64,000 bases of DNA from Phoronis australis (GCA_002633005.1 NMRA01000012.1:1080730-1144729), one strand, 5' to 3'. Numbered from the stretch's first letter, positions 33,346-46,986 are shown. The notes: generated from the letters alone by a model not told the origin. Made by a program: numbers and translations.

Positions 33346-35460
33346 GTGACTGTATTACGGCTAATGCTGGCATAGTAGTTTACTATTGACTGATCGCGGC
33401 AAAGAGGCTGGAGGCGTGCTTATGCCTGTCACTCAAAGGAGTTGTCCTGACAACCAACCTCTGAATGAACTTCTCGACGTCAGATTGCTGCTCTCCAATG
33501 AAAGAAATGGACAAGTTGAAAAACAATTTAAAATCTTCACCGATCTCAAGATTCCTGTCATTATAAATCTAGTGCGTTTTAAGAAAAGAAAATGCATCAC
33601 CTTTAAACATATCTACAGACATGTTTCTACTTATGTTTCATAACTGTAGCCGACGCAAACGTTGGCAGTGTGATAAGAATCCGCTTCGCTTTGCCACAGC
33701 TTTTCGTACATTGAGCGTTTGAATTGAATGTGGCAGCAATACTATGATAAATACCGGGTAAAAAAGCAGTCAAATTTGTTTAGGTTGATATTTGCTCTAG
33801 CCGCACTCGGTGCAAGTTTCTGTGTAATATATACTTGTCACCGGGCATTTATGTCAACAAGCCAGCACACAGCTCCGCCACAATCTTCGCTGGTGTAAGG
33901 GTGAGACACCTTTTCCGCTTTTATGTTGTCTCGAGTTCGGAGATCGACAACACGTCAGGCGCCTATGTGTCGTTTAAGGAAAAGTCACGGTTTTCTTTCT
34001 AAAACCCCCTTGCGAAATGAGCTTTTTTGCAGTCTGTATGAAACTACAGTGATCCTGCAGTGATCTTACGCATTTACAAAAAACATCAAGTCGAAATGTA
34101 GTGATTAGTTTCTCAGCGATGATCATCAATTGTTAGCAAGAGAGTCTGGACCAGTTGTATAAAGATTTTGATAAACACTACATTGAAATGTAGATGGTTT
34201 AATGAAATGTTACATAAAACAGGCAGCCGCCCTGGGCGTTATCTCCAACAATGCGTTTCAGCATAAAAAGGGGCGCCTGCAAAACGCAACGTTGTTTGCA
34301 CACCATTACAAGTGGAGCAAACACAATTGCCGACGAATTGTTCGTGTGTCTAAGCCAACAATACAGTCCGGTCTTTAAGAAGTTTCACAACAAGGACTGT
34401 GAATACCAACCCTTTGTGAGAAAGGCTACACTCGCCCGATCCGTTTGTCTTTACGGTTGGTTAACAATTTTCGATTTGAAGCAGATAGCTGGTCAGAAGT
34501 TCGAATAGCCTACAAGCCCCCTATTATCGCTTCAGTTTGACTATCAGGGCAGAAAAAATAAAAACAAGAATGAAGGCTTTTTTCACCGACCAATGAATGA
34601 AAGCCGATTCGTCTCATTAACTGCCTGTTGAATTATCCCTAGTCAGGAGCCACTAACGTCCAGTGAATTAAATAGGATTAGAGATTAAGGGTCCACTTCT
34701 AACGCACCGACAGACCTACAAATCGCGGTGGTGTCAACAACCAACAATCGTGGGCGGCAATTCCAGCCTTATTCGGGTATGTTCGTCTGCCTTCAGACAA
34801 TCTCTTTGCGATGGGGGATAGGAGCATGTCGAATTTCCATAAATCACCATGCTATCACAAAACACTCAAACTCGTTGTCAATAAAATTACCAAGGCAAAT
34901 TATACAGTAATTTGATCAATATAAATAATACCATTATTAAAGAATGAAACGTTTATGCAATGTGGCCCACCGGGCAGAGGATACCTGCTTGGAGGACGAA
35001 ATGCCATTTGTGGAACAGGAACTGAGATCGGTCAGTTCACAACTATTTCGCTATATAGCAGTGGAAATTTACCGTCAAAACTGTGATAGAAAGCTTCGAA
35101 AACAAGAAGCATTTTCGCAAATCCCCACCTTGTCATCGCCTCGGCAACCGAATGTTCAAAACAGTTTTCACAAGCAGCCGAGAAGCATTCAAGTCAGGTC
35201 TAGAAGACTTAATAGCCATGTTTCGTTTTTCATGCCGACAACTGGTCTTGTTATATACGTCCTGCTTGTGTCAAACAAATAATTAATTTTTCCAGACATC
35301 CGTCACTCAGCAAACAGATGCTAACGAGTACTAAAGCATTAGAAAACAAATAAATAGACATAATCTGTGATAACTAAAACAATTACTATAGTCGCCGTTA
35401 TCACTATTTTCATACCCATGCCTTTACTTAACATTTTCTAGTTGATATAATCATTATTAC

Positions 35461-35494
<34 letters not shown>

Positions 35495-36045
35495 ATTGTC
35501 ATTATTATTATTATTATCATTATTATAGTGCTCTTGTTACTTCTGATGCCTTAATTGTTTGCTTTGTTATTTGATAAACTGCAACCTAGATTCTGATACA
35601 ATTATCTGCGCTCTACTGAATTGTTGAACACAAATTATATTCTCCTCATGTATTTTGCCGAAAGGGTGTACACATAACTTAGCTTATTACAAGTTTCACC
35701 CATTCCAACGGAGATAACTCTAGCGCATCCCGGGATTGCAACTATAACGCAGCTATTATCTTGGGGCACGTGTATATTTCCATAGCTATGCTTTGATTTT
35801 GCGGCGTTTGTCAGGAGAAATATTCCATGTTATTGAACAAGGGGAGCTAGTTTTCCACGACTCTCTGATGTACGGGCAGATTTGTGTGCGTACGAAAGCC
35901 CGCAAAATTATATTGTAACAAGAAGCTTATATTTCCTTGACACAATATCATACGGAAAGCCAGGAGAACATTTTGACATTTCCTAACTATTTTCTGCGAG
36001 CAGAGCGGTTGACAATCAATCAGATCGAGGTGACGTTCAATGAGC
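33346..36045. other. Upstream flank of Lhx1/5, no gene recognised
   Basis: About 2.7 kb 5' of the likely Lhx1/5 promoter. Short frames (34251-34508, 34944-35282 plus strand) show no known domain. It contains one trinucleotide repeat (35459-35526). Confidence 0.6.
35459..35526. repeat. (TTG)n then (ATT)n microsatellite
   Basis: About 12 TGT/TTG units pass into six or more ATT units with one interruption (ATTGTC). Confidence 0.95.
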
Positions 36046-36049
36046 ATTT

Positions 36050-36232
36050 GGAACACCTCGGATATTTCCAGTCTTTTGGAGCATTTGGTTATTTTCGTAG
36101 TCTCAAATTTCCCGGATGGCCAACCATTCTCCATTTTGATAGTCATCTGATTGAAGTTCGCACGCGCGCAGATAGCGTTCACCTCCCTCGGTGGGAAAAT
36201 TTGAGGCTACGAAAATATCCGACGTGTTCCGG
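36050..36232. mobile_element. Inverted-repeat element, GTAGCCTCAAATTT family, copy 1
   Basis: Left end GGAACACCTCGGATATTT, then ATTTTCGTAGTCTCAAATTT (36091-36110). The right arm GGGAAAATTTGAGGCTACGA (36193-36212) runs into AAATATCCGACGTGTTCC. The left arm has a 22-bp insertion relative to the right. A second copy is at 45413-45590, which supports a dispersed MITE family. Confidence 0.6.
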
Positions 36233-36379
36233 ATGGATCGTCGGGTTAATCTTTGCATGACGCGGTGCACGGGTATGCTCAAACTCCAGTGTTCAGGGTT
36301 GCATCACTCCCAAGGTCGACCGGAGCAGCAGCACAGGGAGCCCTAGGTTGGGGTTGCATAACTGACACTCATTCATTTG

Positions 36380-36565
36380 CATGAAAATGTGTCGCACACA
36401 CGCTGCTGAATCGGTGAGCCTACTGCTGGCACTGGGGAAGCCGCAAAAGGAGGGGGCACGACGGGCCATGGCTTTCCTTAGTGTAGCCCCGTTCCCCCGC
36501 CCCGGTGTCCCACAATTTCGCGCTTGCACCACCTCCCCATTAAAGACTTCTGGCTACGCCAATGA
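36380..36565 (-). mobile_element. hAT-like element end
   Basis: Read on the minus strand from about 36565, the sequence begins CATTGGCGTAGCCAGAAG and goes into a G-rich stretch. GGCGTAGCCAG is a frequent terminus of non-autonomous hAT elements. The other terminus is not clear. Confidence 0.35.
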
Positions 36566-39500
36566 CTGTTAGGTTGCATAGCATGAAACTTCCAGAAAGT
36601 CCATGACTATTTTTTCCACTGCATAAGTTTGGTGCACGACGTCAGAAACCAAATCATTTCAGTACCATCTCAGATGTACATACTTGTGTCTTAGTATCTG
36701 AAATTCATTGGCCAAAAAGCATATCTGGTTCTGGTTTGAGTGCGCTCGCATATTTTTTTAAGATGCACATCGCTACTCTATCACTTTTGTCATTATCCTT
36801 GTTGCAAAGTTCTGAACAAAAATTATTGCCCCTGCAGCATACCTCAGTTCTTCGCTTAATTCGTACAAGATAATTGTCAAAATTGTCACTGTTCTATACT
36901 CAAATGCTGATTGCCTTCCTAATGGCTACTTTACCAAAAGTTGCTTTATGACATCTGCACAACACAAAGCCAATAACACAATCAACTTTTCTTAATTTTA
37001 TTTTTGTTCTAAACTTTGACAAAATAAAATTTCACTTCTCCTTAATGTTGCTTAGTAGGTGAACTATTACCGTAGTTTTGAAAATTGCTCCAAATATGGC
37101 AGCCTCTAATTAGGATTTAGATATCAACGGTCCTGGTAGAGTGTATATTGTCAAGATTTGCAATCACTTATCATGTTAGCACTCATAAAAGAATTTCACT
37201 ATAAATCCTGAATAACTGCTACTTTAATTTCTACTCATTCCTTGTAAAGTCAAGCAATTGTTGGTCGGCTGCTTTTTGTTTAAAAATAATTTTTGCTTTG
37301 TACATGAATTTTCATAAACCCTAAAAGGCAATAGTATACAGGATGGTTTTAGTTTCAATACCATTTGAACGGCTTTACCTTCGCTGTTTCAAGGATTTAA
37401 AAAATCCGAAACCCTTTCCCTCGACCACAGAACACAATAAATGCGCAAATATTCACGCGAATCTGTCCACGCGGCATTCAAAAGATACCTCGATGGTGCT
37501 GGTTGATGATTCAACGTGGGAATTCAGATTCATCTTTATGACGATTCGGATGAAAATGAACTACTGAAATTCATCTCAAGTAATGCATAAAAACAGGCAA
37601 TGGGAAGGTGTCAGTTCATTCCCGTCCAACGGGAAGCCCATGCTTTCCGAAAATTGCCGAGCACAGCATTACGGCTGTAAGGGCCAACAGATAGGATTCT
37701 GTTTGAAATTAGAAACAGTAGATTAAATGCTAATCACGGACCTCAGTGTCTCGCTGTATTGTACGTAAGGAAGCTGGCAGATTACTGTGCATGTCAGTGA
37801 GTATGGTGAATCGAAATAAGATTCTTTGTGCATGTTGGTGAGTTTCCACTTCTAACACCAACGCGAGAAATTAGTTTATCAGTTTGGTTTTCCGCCAATC
37901 AGTCTGAAGTCCAAATGCACAAAATCCATCTCAACGCGCGTGCCATAATAATCGCGCCCTAGCTCAATAATCAAGCTTTATCTATGTAGAACCACGCACA
38001 TCCAAATTATCGAATCAAAGCAACCCAATCGGAACAAAGATAATGATTGTTGAACTGTATATAAAAACCCAAGTGACAGTTATACATTTAAATGATGACG
38101 TGACATCTCGTTAAGAAGCGATAGTGCCGCTTGATGTGAAAACCTGTGAAGTTTGACACATCGTTTTGTAGAATCAATTCTCTCGAATGTAAATGTACAA
38201 ACATTCACTTTGATATTTAATATGTTGTTCTTATTGTCGTTGTAGTTTTTCTGATTTTTCGCTCATGGTATTGACTGATATTGTACCTAATCGCGACGGA
38301 ACACATCTCTAAAGCATTACTGTGAGATAAATGCACTTTGGAGCTAAACACTTGCTTCAGATCTGCGTCTCAAACAATGCAGTGACACAAGAAAAACTTT
38401 CCAAAGTTTGACGGAAAATCAACGCACCATAAATACCCCGAAGTAGATTTTTAGTCGTTCGCTGTCACTGGAGAAAGGGCAGCGGACTGAGAATAGTTGG
38501 TGGGAAACGGAATAAACGGTGAATCAACAAAAAGAAAACATTAAAATTCATAGTCCATGTCTAAGACAACGATGACAACAAGGAGGTAATATGCAAAAAG
38601 AAATGTTCAAAAATCGAAAAACTATTTTCTCCATAACTTCTTCGTTAACCATGATAAACTCCAACTCCTATAGTTTGGACAAAGAAGCTTTGAGTAAGCT
38701 AATGATGATCTTTAGCGAACGTTCAGTGAGCGTGCGAAGATTAACGAGCACTGGCACATTCAGTAAACCACGCCTACTGCAAGATCTAGATGGAAGTGAA
38801 AAAGACCACATCGATTATCTCTTAGTCCGAACCACGTGTAGTAGTTACTTGAAAAGTTTAACTGTTGGTGAATCAAAACATTTCAATGGATGCAGTGAGA
38901 AGGGTATTTGTGGCAAGGCTCGAAGTAATTAGGTCTACCTAAGATCTGGGCTGGAAAATTTAAAGGGCATTTTCCCATCTAGCCCCGTTCTGGCCGCCAG
39001 CTCGTGGTCCCTTCGTATATATAAACTAAAATAAAATTAATTTTCTGGTAACAACTATTAGGAAACTTTCTAAGTTGGCGACCTTATTGGTTGATTACAT
39101 TCAAATTAAAAAAGGCTGTGGAGAATAAATTAAAACCATTTCTTTGTTATTCTGTTTTATAGGGTAAATAAATTATTCTGAGTCTTTCAAGTATTATGTA
39201 AGCAGTATTAATACGAAGATAACTGTGCACACAGCAGGGCGAGTTTTGCGTCAGTGCAGTCCAGAATATGCGAGGAGTGACCTTTGAGGTGCTGTCGTTA
39301 GCGAGCGGCATCACCTCACGTGGCATCAGTTTTTTTGTTAATGTGACCATTCTGTGTTGTAGTTGCGAGGGCCAGTGTTCGTGAGGTCATTTTTATGGCG
39401 AATCGAGAGTGGGAAGAGATTTGGAGTCGGCTATTACTTAGTTGGTCTCCTTCACAGACCCACACGCAATCGGTGACGTCAGAGCGCGTGAGCCACTACG

Positions 39501-41460
39501 AAGACGCAAATTACAAACCACCATATGTCTCAAACCAACCGATACCAGAACAGAAAGTGATATCCACCCTTCCCCCCAATATCACGGAAAGGGGTCCTCT
39601 GCAAGCGGACACGGAATGAAAAGACACGAATTTCGACAGGATTCGCCAAAACTTGCACAAGTGCCAATGACTGGTGTTCTCTTAACTCCTTCAGTTGGTA
39701 GAAATCAAACTGCACAATGGCAAAAATATTCAGACCAGTTTATCTGAGTTAATTTTTTTTGCTTAGGAAGGAGGCTCTAGAAAGGCTATGAATCTTTTAA
39801 CCCGGTCGCTCTTTTACCAACCCTCCAACTCTTGAGAACTCCGGCTTCTAAAATAAGGCCTTTATATCCCCGGAACTTGCGACTCTTTTTCTCTCAAGTT
39901 ATTGTATTTCCCAGTCAATTACCTTCACATGTTAACAGCAAAGCTCGTTTTCACAAGCACGCGCAAAACAACTAGAAACTATTCGAAAAACATCATCTCT
40001 CACATTAATTACCAAGGAAACGAGGAAAACTCAAAGTGTCAGTCAAAAATGCCGCCACTGGACTAGACAGTTCAGTCGATGTGTCTCGCGTATCTGTGCG
40101 GCGAAATCGACACTGGCGTGACGGAGTCGCATAGAACTGAAGGAATCGTCTTCTGAGATAGTGCACACAGTGTTCGCTGCAGGTTTATTTGCTACACTGA
40201 ACACTCCTTTTACAGTGGCATTTATGAACGCTTGAAATAATGGACTTAAAGTAAAATGCTAAAAGAAAACAAACTGAACGAATCATGGAGTGGAAATCGG
40301 CTTTGTCAACAGCACAATACAATGGTATGATCAGACCTGCATAAACTGTCCTCAGGCGGTCCCTGTTTAAAGATACCGCCAATATCACCCTCGCTTGACG
40401 ATGAACTCCACACCCAACCGTAACAATTCCAGATAACACCCGAGAATCCTTTTAGGACTGCCTTTTCATTATGGTCAACTGTAATGCGTATAAATAAACA
40501 AGAAGAAACAATAATACCAAAAATGTTACCTTAAACAAACCTGCTCATACACTCGCCTAAGTATTTTCAGCTCTTGTATACCGACTGGTTTTGAAGTTTA
40601 GACTGTACCCAACACAACAGTTAAGTGTGCGGCAAAATTCAGACAACATGGCGTGTTATGTCATTTTTAAATGATTTGTGAAATTATGTGCATTCACAAC
40701 AATGTTAGACGTCTTCGAAAATAAAAAAACACCAACTTCGGTGATTAACTTTTTTCTCGAAATTGATGAGAGTTTGCCTTGCCCACTCCCTAACTCAGTG
40801 TTTCAACTCCATTCACGAGTCGATCACAACTCCCGGCAGTACCCACAGTGACCCGTACTACCCCCCACCCACCCCGTCCATCATTAGAGCGCCGCCAAAT
40901 GGTGGCGTACACTTGGCAAAAAGAACAACGCATCATGTGTGGTCAGTTTCGATTGGAAAGCTTTGCACAAACTTCACATGTATGGTGATCAAAAAGAGTA
41001 TATTCATTCTCTTCTCAATTGTTCTTGAAGTGACGACACCATACTCAACTATTTCAAAGACTAAACCAACCTCGACGTTAAAAGTGGAGTATTACAATAT
41101 TGACTGCGTTTTTGGCAAATTATGTACATTAAACTTACATTGAAAGGTACTTTGAATTTTTTTGCTGAATTGCTGTTGTATTTCTGTTTTTCAAGTCAAA
41201 CACAGACTATTATGTACCAGGGCCGGGGGTGCAAATGAAGTGCAGCTATCAGAACGCCAAAGCGAGACCACAGACTACTCGAACCGGTTGACATTTTTGT
41301 AACTCACCGCGTCCCACTTCCAGTTTCGTGATTAGTTACTTTCATTGATTAATTTTTCTATAGAAATCGATCGGAAAAGTTCAAACACATGTCACAGTGA
41401 GTAAATTGTGACAAATTAATAACAAACGACACTTAAAATGTAAAGTCCCCCACTGAAGGA
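36566..41460. other. Intergenic, no gene recognised
   Basis: AT-rich, with scattered frames of about 70-125 codons (e.g. 38591-38932 and 40763-41143 plus strand) that lack recognisable domains or matching splice contexts. One perfect CRE (TGACGTCA) lies at 39474-39481. Confidence 0.55.
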
Positions 41461-41477
41461 CAACACCTATTTATATG

Positions 41478-41611
41478 GCAAGAAGTTTACCCGTTCAATC
41501 CGCCATCTTTTTGGTCACATCACGTGACCTAATGAATGTAAGTCCGAAAAGATTTCTGCTCGCGACCGGGACACCAAAAAGATGGCGGATTGAACGGGAT
41601 AAACTTCTTGC
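41478..41611. mobile_element. 134-bp MITE with near-perfect 38-bp inverted repeats
   Basis: The left arm begins GCAAGAAGTTTACCCGTTCA and continues through CCGCCATCTTTTTGGT (41478-41515). The right arm (41573-41611) is its reverse complement with one inserted base. The short interior contains CATCACGTGACC. The element lies between two identical 13-bp direct repeats (ACACCTATTTATA at 41463-41475 and 41651-41663). Confidence 0.75.
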
Positions 41612-41664
41612 AATATATTCCACGTTTCACTGAAAAAGATATATTTATAAACACCTATTTATAG

Positions 41665-44600
41665 TTTTTGTTGGTGTTATTTTGGGTAAACCACCAAAAA
41701 AAACAACGTCCACGAGTATTTTCAACATCGCCTTTGCAAAATTTGGAGACGACTGACAGTTCATTGCACTTGAGGCTATGCTCAGTCCATAAAATCAGTA
41801 ACCCGCCTAGTCAAGCCAACTCACATCTTGCACTTGTTCTCAAAACGAACCGAAAATTCGTCCCAAGCCCAGAAATCACTTTTTATCTGAGTTCCGAACA
41901 ACTCGAGACCATTTTTTTACGGACAAGTGGATTAGAACAGTTATTTTCTGACAGAAAGTAGCAGCTTAAAGTTCACAATTTTATACGAGTTCAACAACAA
42001 TGGATATATAAGGTGCTTTATGCGGCCAGGACATCAAAAGTCGCTATTCGCGATCTGACCAATCAGACAATGAAGAAAGTACAAACCCAGACAACGAAGC
42101 GAGCAGATGATGTCACTACATCAAAGCAAATACACATTTGGTCGACTTTATATAGTCAAAAGTAGCTGAAATTCAATGTTCAGGTGAACAACTTGAGGCC
42201 ACCCGACACATTGAAAGAGCAACCTATTTGGAGCCATCATCATGATCGAAAGGCCCGTCACGGCGGGCTTTCCGTAGACGCGAAAAGCTTGCGAAAATGC
42301 AAACTTTCTTCTCGAGATACGCAACACAACACCCGGGAAATTCGTCAAAACTCAAGAACACGCGAGTCTTCGCGAGATATCGCCATGCGGTAGAAGCGAA
42401 GAATTCAACAGAGTTCTAGCATAACCCCATTTGTGGAAAATGATGTTTTTTCAGATCCGTTATTCCCTCATCTTTCTTAATGGATAGAAAACAAATTTAT
42501 GATCACGACTCGCCTCTGGGGCCCGTTTGATGAAACTTGTTTTCACATGCAAACTAACTGTTGGCTTGACATCAGTTCAACAGTCGTGACACGTGATGGC
42601 GTCACGGTGGTGACGCTATTATCAGGCATAGGAGTTTCAAAAAACAAGACCCTGTGGGGCCATCTCCGAATGTGCGGGGGTAGGTGTCACATGACAAATC
42701 TGGGTCGGCAGATGCTCATTCTAGTGAAATGGTCTAGTCACTAGTTTGGTCACGTGGTGTTACACGTCGCCTTTACTCAGTGCGGGCAACAGTTAACTGC
42801 ATGGACTTGGAACTGGGATCTTAGGAGACAGCTGAACATCCAATACGTCATTATTATCTTGGCGCAGTTATTATGCTAATAACGGTACATACATCATCGT
42901 TAAACTTTTGTGTGTCTGCTTTCTGACAAAAGAAACGTTGCCGATTTAGCCCAGTGTCTACCACCCCCTGTATTAGCATAATGATTTAAATACTCGCATC
43001 GAATGAACGCCACAACATACCATGCCAATGAATCAGGTTGAACGTGAACATCGAATGGCGTCCAGTGGAAGATGAAAAACGTGAGCTGTCTTCGCCGAAG
43101 GTCTGAATAAGGGACTTTTGGTAGGGGCGTAAATCAGATTTTTGTTCCTGGTGCAACAACACTTATGAATGGGTAGTGTACATTTGAATAGTGTTCGCGG
43201 TCTTCCTCTCCCCGTAGCCACGAATATCACAACTGCGGTCCTTATGCCACCATTGCTTCATCAGTCTCCGCCGGGTCAAAGCCCAAATATGTCCTACCAA
43301 TCGCTACAAGTCGGCAGTAGGGCCGTCCCGGATTACACGGCGACAGAACTCTCCTTTGTTCCGGAGATAAGAAAGCGTGTGACCTCGTTTTGGAAATCAG
43401 GCGCATTTCCGTGTCTCGCATTGATGTCGGGAAGGCAAAGAACTTTACATCACACATCCACGGTTTTTTGTTCAGTTTATAAAACTTTCTCACGTCGGAT
43501 AGAGTAGCAGCCCACAACACAACAGTAATACTTCGTTGGCATTGGATGGACGAATAGAGAAATGCAACCGAGAAAAACTTGTGAGAATCAGACAACAAAT
43601 AACATGCAAAACACCAATAGCACGAAAACGAGGCAACAAATGTGACTATCGGTTGTTTACGGCATTGTGAGTAAATACAGCGAAATTCGAGTGTCACTGT
43701 GTAATCAGAGAGTCGGCCCTATTCTCTCACCACCCCCTTATTATCCGGGTTCGTTGTGACGTGTTCTGTTAGTTGCGTTTCATAATTAACAAGTTCTGAT
43801 TTTTACAAAAACTATTAGCTTTTAAGCCCGTCCATGCGAGTTCTCGTGCCTATTTTTTCTGGCACATTGAGAATTTATCACATGAGCGCAACGCTTGCGG
43901 ACTTAATAGCTGTGTCCATTTGAGTAAAACTTTTGCAGAAGAAATGGGCAAAAAAGCGCGCGAAGGGGACTGCGCTCAGCACGCAGACGCAGAACAATCG
44001 TATGAAAACCCAAGCTAGTGTGGTCTCGTGCTGGCTCACAGCAGCACGTATTACACGCACTAAATGTCACTGCGCCGACCAGTGTTCAGTAAAATTACAG
44101 CTGGAACAGGCCAGAGAGGTAAAGTTAAAACGTGTAGGATGGATCACGATGAGAAGCGTGCTCGCATCCATTGCCAAAAGAAACAGAACCCTGCGTCGCA
44201 ATATGACTATTAACGAAGCAATCAAATCCGACAGTTTTGCAAACTTCTCAACCGAATGCTTCACCACGATCGCGGAAAATTAATTCCATATTCCATTCCC
44301 GGAATGGCCTTTCAAAGAACAGTGGTCGTGACAAATTTCCCACAAACTTGCAGTCGTCCATAAATCAAACAACTGGCAATAAAACTATTTGCGCGTTAGC
44401 TCACTGTTCCGAGTTATGCACGGAGTGTATAATCTTACGTAAGCGAATAAAAGTCGGCATGGCACAGCAGAATTAGTGCCAATGAGATGATTTATGACCG
44501 ACAACCCAAACGGCAACGCAACGCAACGCTATGCATGGCTAACCTTATTCTCACCAATGAGGATAAAATGACTCCGAAAGTCTATCGTTTTTGCTTGTCT

Positions 44601-45412
44601 GACAGAAAAACACTGGGTCAAGGAAAAGGGGACCACGAGCAATCCAAATTAACTCAATGAGACTATTCTAAACACCAATGTAAAAAAGAAAATTGTTTGA
44701 GTTTTAATGCGAAATCTAAAACTTTCACAATTCAAAAACACAATAAACAATTGCGAATCAGGGCTCTATTTCATAAAAGTTTTTAAGTCTGATCTTAGTC
44801 AAGGCGGTTGTGTCATAGATTTTAATGGCGAACACTTCATTAACGTGGTTGATGAAGGTGCGCGATCAGCTTGCATGAGAACATCGACGACGTTTACGTA
44901 ATAGCAATAGTTTCACTTGTACAAATACGCAGCGTTCCCATCGCAAAATGCATTTACGACCGTCTTAGCCAAGACCAGACTTGCGACGGGACCCTGGGTC
45001 TTGTTTCAAGAACGTGTAACTTGACAACCTGTCTAAACGGAAGCGTGCGACCAGTCGAAAGTTTCGGCGTAAGATTCCGTTTAGACATCGCACAGTTGCT
45101 ACATTTTGATAAAACAGACACCAGGTGTATTCAAACGATATGAGCAGTTAGAGGTTGTAGTGTACGACAGCCCTTCAAAATGTTATTATTTAACACCAGC
45201 ACGTTGGTCATAACAAGACAATACAATTTAAAGGCCGTTTTTAAAGAGGCTATGAACCAGACTTACCCACAAAATATTTTGTGACTCACACCACTTACAG
45301 TCAAGAATTTGGTCTCCGGTTGTTCCTTTGTCGTTTCTGGACATTCACTGGAGAGCAGGCTCTGTAGCAGAGAAGATTTGTAACGGCAGGCCACTTTAAG
45401 GACCGAGTCCTT
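41665..45412. other. Intergenic, no gene confirmed
   Basis: More G/C-balanced than the far upstream part. It holds several frames of 90-150 codons on either strand (e.g. 43697-43242 minus, 43933-44283 plus) that overlap each other and show no domain I recognise. A weak lectin-like fragment at 44871-45143 is listed separately. Confidence 0.5.
44871..45143 (+). pseudogene. Weak candidate: degenerate galactose-binding-lectin (SUEL)-like fragment
   Basis: The frame includes IAKCIYDRLSQDQTCDG, LGLVSRTCNLTTCLNG and VESFG. This order recalls the SUEL/rhamnose-binding lectin pattern (ANYGR-x-D-x-TC, then SLxVVSxxCNGxxxC, then xxFG). The stretch between TC and the second Cys pair is much too short, the DPC after FG is missing, and flanking splice sites are not evident. 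It may be chance or a decayed exon. Confidence 0.15.
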
Positions 45413-45590
45413 CGGAACACCAAGGACACTTTCGTAGCCTCAAATTTCCAATCGGAGGTGATAGTTACGAACTAGCCAAACGACCACTCATTCTCCTAGA
45501 TGAAAGTCACATAACTTGCCTTAACTGAAGTCAGTACAAGTGCAGATAACGCTTACCTGTTGGGGGAAATTTGAAGCTACGTTCTGGAAG
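45413..45590. mobile_element. Inverted-repeat element, GTAGCCTCAAATTT family, copy 2
   Basis: Starts GGAACACCAAGGACACTTTC, then CGTAGCCTCAAATTTCC; the right arm is GGGGGAAATTTGAAGCTACG. The interior shares GCAGATAACGCTTACCT with GCAGATAGCGTTCACCT in copy 1 (about 36167-36183), so the copies are homologous beyond their ends. Confidence 0.6.
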
Positions 45591-45642
45591 GCGCAGACCA
45601 AGAACTCCACCAATAACGAACTATCAAACAATTCCAAGACCA

Positions 45643-45798
45643 CAGTGGCGGATTTAGAAGGGGGGCCAAGGGGGCCATGGCCCCCCTAAAATTCTCCCAG
45701 ATTCCATTTGGCAGTTCGGGGGTGCGAATGTCTGACAGGCAAAATTCCTGTTAATACTCTGCCCTGCCCCCCAACTCAAAATTCTGGATCGGCCCCTG
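45643..45798. mobile_element. 156-bp hAT-like MITE
   Basis: Left end CAGTGGCGGATTTAGAAGGG; right end reads inward CAGGGGCCGATCCAGAATTT. Both start CAG-GGC-GAT, typical of non-autonomous hAT elements, with G/C-rich subterminal sequence. No clean 8-bp target duplication is visible. Confidence 0.6.
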
Positions 45799-46368
45799 AT
45801 ACAGGTATCACTTCTGGTGTGCGCTAGGAACGAGTTGATGCACGTTTTATAGCTGTATGTGGTCTACCCATAAATCAAAATTTAATTCATCAGAATGAAC
45901 GTGAGAATATGAACTGCTCCAAAGTTTTAGGATATTCAGGCTTTCAGTGCTTGTGGCATTACAGCAGTGTAGCTGTATATAACATTGCAAAGTACAGTTT
46001 GTATAACTCCACTCAATGGACTGTTTGCAGTGGGCAAACTTTCAATTAAAATTCAACCAATAAATCTTAACAATTCACACAGTAAAGGAACAAAATGCAC
46101 TCATGCAAAAAAAAAATTTTTCTGATGATCAGTTAAATTGAAGATTTGGAACTAGTAAGAAAACAGAAATATGCTTACACATTTTCTTGAACAGAGACAT
46201 TAGCAGTTTCCTTTTAGAAATGTTTATAATTTTAGACATTAAGATATATTTTGTAACAACTGACAAATCAGAAACAAATTATTTCATCATTAAGCCTCAA
46301 GAAATAATATTATAAGCCAGAATACTAAAAAGCACAAACTTAATTTGAAGTGGTAATAATACTCCATC

Positions 46369-46437
46369 TAGAGAACCAGTTTTCTCTACTGACAAATAAA
46401 AGGCATAAATTCATTTGGTTCTTAAAATCCTAGATCC
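46369..46437. mobile_element. Palindromic element, GAGAACCAG family, diverged copy C
   Basis: CTAGAGAACCAGTTTTCTC on the left and TTTGGTTCTTAAAATCCTAG on the right give inverted arms like copies A and B, with more mismatches. Confidence 0.35.
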
Positions 46438-46986
46438 CTTAAGTGGACTATTTCCAGGAAGCAGCCAAGATACCATACAATGAAGGACTGACCAAATGGT
46501 GTAACAATAATAACATGTGGACGAAAGAGGAATCAGGTGTTCTCCAGAGGACACTCCATTCGTTCAGTTACAACCAGGGCAGATGATAGGCGTCAGGTGT
46601 GTTTACTCACAACAGCAGGGGGTGACTTTTGATCAAGAAACAACATCTGTGCAGCCTCACTTGAATCAGTGCTCATATCACACACAACCCACCTCACACC
46701 ATTGACCTTTTTACGATAGCACTAGAGGATTGTGGGATATCCGTCATAGTGAGCAGCAGTGCCAGCAGACGTAGATATACCATCTGGAGATATCGCTTCA
46801 TTTCAGTAGCATTTCAAGCACCCACAAGTTCAGATGGCAAAAGAGGTAGCATCAAACATCAACTGCAGCTCACCAAGCATACAATTGCCTGCTGACACTT
46901 TCCAAACTGCTGGATTAGAGGGTCAATATCCCACAAATCTGTGAGTTGGGATGTGCACACAAAGATTGTCACTGTCTACAAAAATG

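Noticed and set aside
43242-43697. 151-codon minus-strand frame overlapping a 112-codon plus-strand frame
   Set aside because: Neither has a recognisable domain, and they overlap on opposite strands. Kept as unassigned intergenic DNA.
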